This document shows positions 56,163-64,000 of a DNA stretch of 64,000 nt, piece after piece. This DNA is from Hsuehochloa calcarea (lineage: Eukaryota; Streptophyta; Magnoliopsida; Poales; Poaceae): positions 20,932,177 to 20,996,176 of the forward strand of contig CM070596.1 in assembly GCA_036346395.1 (NCBI GenBank), written 5' to 3'. Position 1 is the stretch's first letter. The number at the start of each line of letters is the position of its first letter. The notes below the pieces were generated by a model, which saw only the letters and a list, made by a program, of their open reading frames with translations, had not been told where the DNA came from and did not search any database. The translations under genes and the position numbers were made by a program.

Positions 56163-56735
56163 GCACACAAATGGACCGCCAACTAATAGCCGGTCTGACC
56201 GCGGCCAAATCGATCAGACCGCCAAGGTTGGCCGGTCCGACCGCCCGAGGTAAATCGACCCACACCAAAAATGTGCTTCTCTGGAATAAATGTTCCGCTA
56301 GAACTTCGGAACTTCCGCACACCGATAGTTATGTTTATCAACAGCGGAACTACCGCACAGAGAATCATTTCAAAGGGAAATCGGTCGGACCGCCCAACAC
56401 ATGGCAGTTCGATCGATTTGGCACCGGTCAGACCGGGGACCCCTGTCGGTCAGACCGCCAGGCCACAAAAGCAATGCATTTTTAACTTTGCTCAAATGAC
56501 AAAACGCATTTACCCATTTGTGTGCATTTCCAACAATGATTCAAAGATGATATTCTCAACAAGTTGATAACTCTAACAAGTCCGCATTAGCATCAACATT
56601 AGAGACGACAAGTCCATAACACATGACAATTCCACATTGACATCACATTACAATGGAAGAACAAGTCCATAACACGTGACACATTTCCATGTTAACATCA
56701 AATTACAATGGAATAGATGCTTAATTAAAATATAG
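56163..56735. other. CACTA interior with GGTCGGACCG-type palindromes
   Basis: Between the gypsy insertion and the TNP2 3' end. 56163-56470 has six or more motifs such as GGCCGGTCCGACCGCC and CGGTCGGACCGCC, like those in the Sirevirus-like LTRs at 6-17 kb. 56470-56735 is plain A/T-rich sequence with near-repeats of ACAAGTCCATAACAC (56608, 56660). Confidence 0.55.
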
Positions 56736-59700
56736 TCATTCATGATGATCGACGCGTATATAGTTAGCTTCCTCACTGGGTTCTTCCTCCAGTCTAATGC
56801 CGTCTCCGAAAGGAGGCAACTCGTCAAATTGATTGCACTCTTCCTCATCCACGACATTCTCAACTCCGACAATCCTTCTTTTCCCATGAAGAACTACATG
56901 GCGGTTCTTATTTGTTGGGTCCGTTACATAAAAAACTTGAACAACTTGCTTAGCGAGTACGAATGGTTCGTCCTTGTATCCGACACGTTTGAGGTCCACA
57001 GTAGTGACACCGTACTTGTCGACCTTCACACCCTGCGGAAGTTTAACCCAATGACATTGAAACAGGGGGATCTTGGAAAGTATGTAGTCGAACTCCCAAA
57101 TCTCCTCTACGAACCCATAGTACGAGTTCAACCCGCTTGCCCCCGCGGTATTGAACCCCTCGTGAAATGCATCTATGCGGACACCGCTATTTTGGACTGT
57201 GCTCTTCCTATCTTGAGCTGCCATATAAAACGTGTACCCATTTATGTCGTATCCTTGCCATATCATAATTATAAATTTTGGCCCTTTTGCCGACCATAGC
57301 AGCGTTTCATCACTTGATGACCTCCCAGTGAATCGCACCTTTAACCATTCGTTAAACCGACGGTTGTGCTCTCTCGTTATCCAAACCTCCGGCCGTGCGG
57401 ATTACATTGGCGTACTATGTCTTTGTGCTCGTCGATGTACGGGGACACTTGGGTCATGTGTTGCAAGACCGTGAAATGGGCTTGCGCGTACATATCTAGA
57501 TCGGGAGTGATTGCTTTCCTTCCGATGGTCCCAATACCCTCTAGTCTCCTCTCATGACGAGATAGAGGCACACCTATCAGTTCCACCTGAGCCATGTAGT
57601 CGACGCATAACTCAATGACCTCTTCAGTTGCATAACCTTCGACGATACTGCCCTCCGGTCGAGATCGATTCCGTACGTAGGACTTCAGAATTCCCATGTA
57701 TCTCTCGAAAGGGTACATGTGACGTAGGAACACAGGGCCGCATATCTTTATCTCTTTCACAAGGTGAACAATGAGATGGACCATGATATCGAAAAAAGAC
57801 GGAGGGAAATACATCTTAAGATGACATAGAGTCGTGACCACCTCGGCCTGCAGAGCGTCGAGTCCTTTAGGATCGATGACCTTCTGAGTAATTGAGTTAA
57901 AGAAATAACACAGCCTAAAGATTGCCACTCGGATCTTGTTCGGTAAGATACTCCTAATTGTAACAGCAAGCATTTGTGTCATCAGCACATGACAATCATG
58001 AGACTTCATACCAATTAATTTCAAATCTTTCATAGAAACAAGTTTCTTAATATTGGCGGAGTAACCGGACGGAACTTTCACGCCATGCAAGCTTTGACAC
58101 AGTTCATTTCTCTCGGCCTTGGACAAAGTGTAGCAAGCTGGGGAAAGGTACGTTCATCCTTTATCGGTCTCTTTCGGTGCTAACTCGGTTCTTATATTCA
58201 TATCAACCAAGTCACGCCGTGCGTTAACACTGTCTTTTGTTTTGCCACTAATGTTCAGTAAGAGACCAATCAAGCTATCACATACATTCTTCTCCACGTG
58301 CATGACGTCGATGCAGTGGTGAACTTTTAAGTGCTCCCAATAAGGCAAGTCCCAAAAAATTGACCGCTTCTTCCAGATGTTTTTCTGGGGGGGTCCTTAA
58401 TTTACGTCCCTTCCCAAGCACAACATAGATATCCTTAACCATATCATAGACCTCTTTGCCTCTAAAAGACTTTGGAGCTGAACCGTCCTCCTTATTTCAG
58501 TCGAATTATTTCGTCATCTTGCGGTATGGGTGAATCATGGGGAGGAACCTACGATGACGCATATACATAGTTTTGCGCGAGTTGTTCAGCCATACACTCT
58601 CGGTACCATCTAAGCAGTGCGGACAGGCTTTGGCTCATTTTGTACTGAACCACGACAGGTTACCAATGGCAGGAAAATCATTGATGGTACAGAATAACAT
58701 GGCGTGTAAAGTGAAGTTCTCCCGTTTGTACGCATCCCATACTTGTACCCCTTCGTTCCAAAGTGTCACAAGATCTTCCAGCAATGGTGCTAGGTACACA
58801 TCAATATCGTTCCCAGGTTGCTTCGGCCCTTGGATAAGTAGTGACATCAAAATGTATTTCCGCTTCATACACAGCCAAGGAGGAAGGTTGTACATACATA
58901 GATTGACAAGCCAGGTGCTATGTCGGCTGCTCATGTTACCGAAAGGATTCATTCCGTCTGTACTCAACCCTAACCTTATGTTCCTTGGTTTCGCACTGAA
59001 CTATTTGAAGCTCTGATTGAAGTTTCTCCACTGGGCAGAATCAGCAGGGTGTCTGAGCTTTCCATCTTTATTACGCTCCTCCGAGTGCCAACGCATCAAT
59101 CTTGCCTCCTTTTGGTAAACGCTTCAAACGTGGGATCACAGGAAGATACCACAACATCTTAGCAGGAGGTCCTTACTTCGCCTTAGCAGTATTCTTATGC
59201 TTGTATCGGGATGCTTTGCAAACGAGACATACATGCATGTCTGCATACTCTTTACGGTAAAGGATACAATCGTTCGGACATGCATGTATTCTTTCCACTT
59301 CTATTCCCAATGGACAAAGAACCTTCTTGGCTTGGAAGGTCGTGGTGGGCAACACGTTGCCCTCCGGAAGGATGTCAGCTAAGAGACATAACAATGCCGT
59401 AAAACTCTTGTCGGACCAACCATTGCTTGCCTTCAATTTTAGCAGTTCAAGCACGGTGGACAACCTTGTGTACTCCAGCTTGCAGCCAGGGAACAAAGGT
59501 TTTCTCGAGTCCTCCATTAAGCCCTCGAATTTATAAAACTCTCTCTCACCGTAGTTCCCTTCTGCATCGCGTAGCATCTGATCCAGATTGTCATCATACC
59601 ACCTATCCTCATCAAAAGCACATTCCACGTCCTGCATATCGTTGACTTCCTCGGTGATGTCGTCATTACTGGCTTCCAGTATAATCTGCTCTTCACCTTG

Positions 59701-59928
59701 ACTGGTCCAACATGTATATCCTTTTTTGAAACCCCTTCGTATTAAGTGAGCTTCGATCTGCACCGGGTTGTTAAATATTTTCATATTACCGCAATCAATG
59801 CATAGACATCACATAAATTTTATCCCTTTCTTTAACATATCCTGCTCGGCGGCTCTTCTAAAAGCCAACACGCCATTAATATACTCTTCACTCATACGGT
59901 TCTCAACGTACATCCAGTCTCGATCCAT
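56736..59928 (-). pseudogene. CACTA TNP2-type transposase
   Basis: Start at 59928 with the transposase-associated N-terminus (MDRDWMYVENRMSEEYINGV), one stop (TGA after KGIKFM), then CLCIDCGN. Open to 59173 with KASNGWSDKSFTALLCLLAD and HACPNDCILYRKEYADMHVC. Next come the core LSTDGMNPFGNMSSRHSTW (58890-58970) and HCIDVMHVEKNVCDSLIGLL (58260-58340). The 57377-58126 stretch has the DUF4218 part (PPSFFDIMVHLIVHL, MYPFERYMG). 56736-57338 is the DUF4216 part (QNSGVRIDAF, ECHWVKLP-like). This enzyme would cut and join element ends. At least five in-frame stops, several explicable as CGA to TGA or TGG to TAG, inactivate it. Confidence 0.88.
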
Positions 59929-61145
59929 CTACACGTATACACATAACAAATTAATTAGTGTTAAATTATATTAATAAACCACAAGTACCCTAACTATTAA
60001 CCAAACATACTAAAATTTATTAGTGATTAACCTAGAGCAAATATAAAGGATTATGTACAAATTGTTACCCTCAGAGATCACAACGAATATAAAGGATATT
60101 CATGCATCGAATAGGATTTACATCTACCACTATCCCTAACATAACAATTTCATATCGACATACATGCGTGCATAATAGACCATTGAGGTTTACGCTTTCC
60201 AACTGCGGAAACATATTTCCTCATAACTAAAAGTGCATTTCTTTATTTTCATCTGGATTTCATTAATCTGACATGAGGAGTCCACATGTCAGTGACTCAT
60301 ATATTAATAAAGTTTTGACTCATCTAACAGAGACTTAATTAACTCAACTACTCTAATCATTACTATGTTCTAATCAACCCTGATTTGGTCTTAATGACCG
60401 AGCTACAGTGCCAATCAGCTCTCCTACAAGCGGCAGAGACATGACCGGAGTTGGTGCTACACCGGAGAAGAGCCGCAGAGCTCCTCGAGCTTGAGGTGGT
60501 TTTCGCGTTTGAGCCTAACTGTGGTAGGTGAGTGAGTGTATCATCTTCAGGATGCTATTGTGATGTTGTCGCTAGTAGCAGGACCAATGGTCACCGGAGC
60601 AGCGGCGACATGGTTGCCCGGGGTGGCGCCATTATCGGCTAACTTGAAACCTAACCTATGATAGCTAATCCTCTAATCTAACGCATGCTTAAGCTTCAAT
60701 GAACTACTAGGAGCGCACCCGAGGCTTTGGAGACACTAGAGGATGACTAGATCAGCTTGACAACTTTGAGCAGCGGCGGCGCGAAGGAGGCTCCCGTTGA
60801 CAGCGTGCTACGGCGATGGAAATGCTACAAGAAGGTGTGCATTAGCTTCCAAGCATCCTGAGGATGGTAGAGACTGAAGGAATCATCAGGGAACTCACCG
60901 AGTCAGCCGCTAGCTAGAAAATGGTTGTGGCGGCCGAAAATGGGGAAGAAGGTTGAATCAAAAGATCCTCTGCGATCGAAGCTTCATTAACAGAGGGGAA
61001 AGCATCAGTGAGGTTTAATAAATTATTTGACATGAAAAAGAGAGGTCCAAACTCACCAGCTACCTAAACAAGGAAGTCTAGATAAAAAGAGAGGCGTCGA
61101 AGCTCACAACATTGCCTGAACGAGGAAGTCCAGAAATAATGTGCT
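59929..61145 (-). other. 5' region of the CACTA upstream of TNP2
   Basis: A/T-rich to 60360, then mixed with GC-rich patches (60420-60960). No ORF of interest and no clear TATA box. Probably promoter and untranslated leader of TNP2. Confidence 0.45.
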
Positions 61146-61353
61146 GGAGATGTATCACAGACGATTCTAACCAAGAACTGTCTGTGATAATGTGAGTATC
61201 ACAGACGGTTCTTGTTTAGAACCGTCTGTAATACTCTCACTATCACAGACGGTTATACAAAACCGTCTCTGATAGTTAATATCACAGACGGTTTCACAGT
61301 TTTAAAGAACTGTCTGTGATGAGACGTCTTCTATGGTCTATTTTGTAATAGTG
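61146..61353. repeat. right CACTA end: terminal and subterminal repeats
   Basis: At least seven copies of TCACAGACGG(TT) in both orientations (61158-61320) followed by the inverted terminal ...TTTTGTAATAGTG. TSD TAT follows at 61354-61356. Confidence 0.9.
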
Positions 61354-61356
61354 TAT

Positions 61357-62368
61357 TATGATTCTTGAGGAAAGGGTAAGTTAGATAAATGTGAATTTAC
61401 CATATATATTTTTAATGAAAATCTACCAATAGGTGTGCAATATACACCATAAACCAATGTCAACAGTAGGGAGATAGTAGACATGGATATTTGTAGTCTT
61501 CATTATAAGTTACTAGTTGAATGCCAGTGCATTACTACGGACTAAGAAAATAATCATATTACATTTTTTTGAAATCACTAAAATAGTTTAAAGTAATTTC
61601 CTTGTAAAAACAACGCTAGCTCAGTGCCTTGTCGTTACCACCTTAACAGATAGAATTATTACACTTAACAAAATAGAAGCAAAGCTTTTCAACAATTAGC
61701 TAGCTGTCGGTATGTTGTGTTTGGAAGATGGGTGAGGCTGTGAGGGTATTGATGATTGAATTGCAAAGCTGTCTCAAACCGTCAAACGGTTTTCGTACTC
61801 AAGAGGCCCCCCTGGATCGAGAAAATATTTCAGCTCTACTGTGCTTTCACCTTTCGAAAAATGATGCATATGGTTGTGAAAATTCCGGGAAAATTTTTTT
61901 AGATAGATCATGATATGATCTAGCATGCTGCACAATTTCAACTAAAACGCGATACATATTAGGAGAAACAAAAAAAAAGACATATTTCAGTGAATCTTTT
62001 TCTTTCCCCCTTTTTATTTTTGAATTTCCTTTTTAACATAATTTTGTCTTTTTTTTTGTTTCTCAATGTGTAGATCAAGTTTAGATTTGAAATTTTCTAC
62101 ATGGTAAATTGATTTTTTAATGTTGTTAAGTGTTTTCGGAATTTTTTATGATTATTTGTGCAGTAGCACTTGTTGAAGATATGAGTATTTTTTGAATTAC
62201 TTTAATCCAGAAATATACTAGATGAATCATGGACAATACTCTAGCATTTTCCATAAAGCAAGTAATCATGATCACTATAGTCATATGAATTTATAGAAGA
62301 ACAAAAACTAGTATTCCTATCACAGTGTTCAAGACAACAACAGATAACAGAGCTAAATAAACAAAAAG
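61357..62368. other. intergenic, nothing recognised
   Basis: About 1 kb of A/T-rich sequence with homopolymer runs near 61970-62060. No ORF with support. Confidence 0.55.
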
Positions 62369-62712
62369 TGTCAGAGAGATGCGCACTCGCTGCCTTTTCG
62401 CACTCGCACTGCGCACACGCACACGCTTTCACGACTTTTCGCACTTTTCCTTTTCACTCGCATCGCCACCGCACAAAGCCGCAGCACGCACGCGCAGCGG
62501 CTCGGCGAGGCGAAGCGAGCGAAGTCTTGCATTTGTTGGCTTTCTCCAATTCCACAAGGGGGTCTACCTCGTTCCACCTTATAAAGTGGTGTAACTCTCC
62601 TTCAACTCTCTATGTGGGACTAAGCAATTTTAGCACGTGCACATGGGCCTTTGAGACTCTCGAGGAATTAATTAGAATTAAAAACAGGGCCCAGCCCGTA
62701 TTAATTCCTACA
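62369..62712 (-). repeat. 3' LTR of the right-end copia
   Basis: Minus strand TGTAGGAATTAATACGGG to CTCTCTGACA, about 344 bp. A TATA box, CTTTATAAGG, is near 62575-62585; downstream it is G/C-rich. The left edge is set only by the TG...CA end. Confidence 0.6.
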
Positions 62713-62724
62713 ATCCCCCACCAG
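62713..62724 (-). other. polypurine tract
   Basis: Minus strand TGGTGGGGGAT directly before the LTR, the plus-strand primer. Confidence 0.75.
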
Positions 62725-63245
62725 ATCTCAAAGACACATGTCAAATGCCTTGATCCACAGTATTGTTTTAATATACCAGTGTTTCGATGGAGACCGATTA
62801 AGGTTGAACATCCATTTAGAACAGAAGCTACACTTATCCACAACTACACAATGGACTAAGCCTTGAATTGACAGTTTTGTGTTAATAAGTTTCACTTAAG
62901 TCTTTAACTGATACTAGGCTGTCAGGCATCCCCGCGGGTTGGAGCATATAAGTCATACTCCTGGCCTATTCATGAGCTTCCTAGAGATTACCCTATCTCA
63001 CAGACTGTGACTAGCAGTCAGGCTCATATAGGTGTGTTCTTTCAAGATTGCTCTGTAGGACAACATCTTTGCTTAAACAAGCCACAGAACACATTAAGAT
63101 AAAAATCAACCTGCCATACAGATTTAGGAGAGAATTGCATCTCCAATGGAGTGGGTCTGTAAAAGTACTCTCCTCCCAGTTAACCAATAGCTTGTTTCGT
63201 CAATCCTACTTCACGGGATCTCCGATCAAATAGGATGGGTTGCCA

Positions 63246-64000
63246 CTATTGTATAATTGACGTGGGTCTCAAACCCATCTCCCTCGATGCATTGTCTGTC
63301 ACATTCCGTGATAAACCCTTTGTGAAGGGATCTGCCAGATTCTTAGGTGTTTGGATATAATCCAAAGCTATTACTCCGGAGTTTCTCATTTTTCTGACAG
63401 ACTTCAGTCTCCTCTTCACATGTCTTGATGCTTTCATATTATTCTTAGAACTGTTCACCTTGACAATCACAGTTTGATTGTCACAGTTCATCAGAATAGC
63501 CAATATCGGTTTTTCAACCACCGGCAAATCCATCAAGAGCTCACGAAGCCATTCGGCTTCAACAGCGATAATATCTAATGATGTGAGTTCTGCTTCCATT
63601 GTTGACCTCGTTAAGATGGTCTGCTTGCAAGACTTCCATGAAACAGCGCCATCTCTAAGTGTGAAGACATATCCACTTGTGGCCTTAATCTCATCAGCAT
63701 CAGATATTCAGTTTGAATCGCTATAACCCTCCAGTACCCTGGAATACCCGGTATAGTGAATGCCATAGCTCATAGTACCCTTTAGATAGCGCATTATCCA
63801 CTCAAGAGCATGCCAATTATCATCTCCCGGATCGGAAACAAAACGGCTTAGTTTGCTCACAGCAAACGAGATGTCAGGCCTGGTACCGCTAGATAAATAC
63901 ATGAGTGAACCAATTATCTGAGAATATCTCAATTGGCCTCTGGCTATTCTCTGATTCTTTCTAAGCAATACACTAGGATCATAAGGTGTTGGAGAGGATT
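63246..64000 (-). pseudogene. copia RT end and RNase H
   Basis: 63708-63968 reads RYSQIIGSLMYLSSGTRPDI and SFAVSKLSRFVSDPGDDNWH, LEGYSDSN with the RNase H Asp. After a stop (63706-63708 region) the frame continues with KTYPLV-like and 63246-63599: MEAELTSLDIIAVEAEWLRE, LMNCDNQTVIVKVNSSKNNM, SRHVKRRLKSVRKMRNSGVI, ADPFTKGLSRNV, ending TSIIQ with a stop at 63246. It degrades the RNA strand during reverse transcription. Near intact apart from the stop; about 755 bp are in the window. Confidence 0.88.

Larger units (their letters stand above)
37946..61353 (-). mobile_element. CACTA (En/Spm) transposon containing nested LTR elements
   Basis: The left end CACTACTAAAAAAAGATCG and the right end, reverse complement CACTATTACAAAATAGACC, are inverted repeats, flanked by the 3-bp duplication TAT (37943-37945, 61354-61356). 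Both ends carry subterminal TCACAGACGG repeats. Two genes lie on the minus strand: a TNP2 transposase (59928-56736) and a Ulp1-like TNP1-type ORF (41442-38427). The 5' end is therefore on the right. Removing the 12.47 kb gypsy insertion and its duplicated TSD leaves about 10.9 kb, a normal size for such an element. Both ORFs contain stops. Confidence 0.92.
62369..64000 (-). mobile_element. 3' part of a Ty1/copia element, running off the window
   Basis: Minus strand: end of RT and RNase H (64000-63246), 3' untranslated region, polypurine tract (62713-62724) and 3' LTR (62369-62712). Upstream parts lie beyond the window. The family resembles that of the copia at 20728-24561 in its proteins, but the LTRs are different. 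Confidence 0.85.

Noticed and set aside
62368..62859. 163-codon plus-strand open frame, His/Arg-rich start
   Set aside because: Antisense to the copia LTR and its 3' region.

Overview
This is a plant nuclear window, almost certainly from a grass (Poaceae) and probably rice-like. The evidence is the element families (Sirevirus-type copia, chromovirus-type gypsy with 2-3 kb LTRs, a CACTA element with a TNP2 and a Ulp1-like ORF), spliced genes with GT-AG introns, and a GC-rich first exon in the one host gene. That gene encodes a prolyl-oligopeptidase (S9B, DPP8/9-like) protein. Everything else that can be identified is transposable-element sequence or featureless intergenic DNA.

Layout. 1-1859: minus-strand Ty3/gypsy pol remnant (B). 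1860-2385: LTR fragment of another gypsy family. 2386-5263: gag-pol of a second minus-strand gypsy copy (A); its upstream accessory ORF (5495-6006, continuing at 17006-17219), PBS (17421-17433) and 5' LTR (17438-20284) are split from gag by a complete copia element at 6007-17005 (TSD TAAAT). 20565-20727: small gypsy gag scrap. 20728-24561: truncated minus-strand copia with its 5' LTR. 24562-27087: intergenic. 27088-29569: short plus-strand copia with both LTRs but almost no pol. 30247-36843: the minus-strand DPP-like gene, five coding exons. 37946-61353: a CACTA element (TSD TAT) containing a Tekay-like gypsy element (43693-56157, TSD CAGAC), whose 5' LTR contains a solo LTR (44130-47158, TSD AGTAA). 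62369 to the end: 3' LTR and pol 3' end of another minus-strand copia.

The nests give an order of events: CACTA, then the gypsy element, then the LTR now seen as a solo LTR; and gypsy A, then the Sirevirus-like element. The autonomous-type ORFs are all broken. They break in two ways. The CACTA and the older gypsy and copia copies carry in-frame stops and lost active-site residues, as expected from age. The two youngest LTR elements instead carry many small indels concentrated at CAG/CTG/CCG sites, with long identical stretches between. That looks more like systematic read or consensus error at methylated CHG sites than like biological decay.

No clearly new biological system was found. The points most worth a second look are the CHG-centred indel signature, a third (internal) array of CACTA subterminal repeats next to a TATA box facing the Ulp1-type ORF, the paired frameshifts in the only host gene, the accessory ORF of gypsy A, and a hairpin series in a copia leader.
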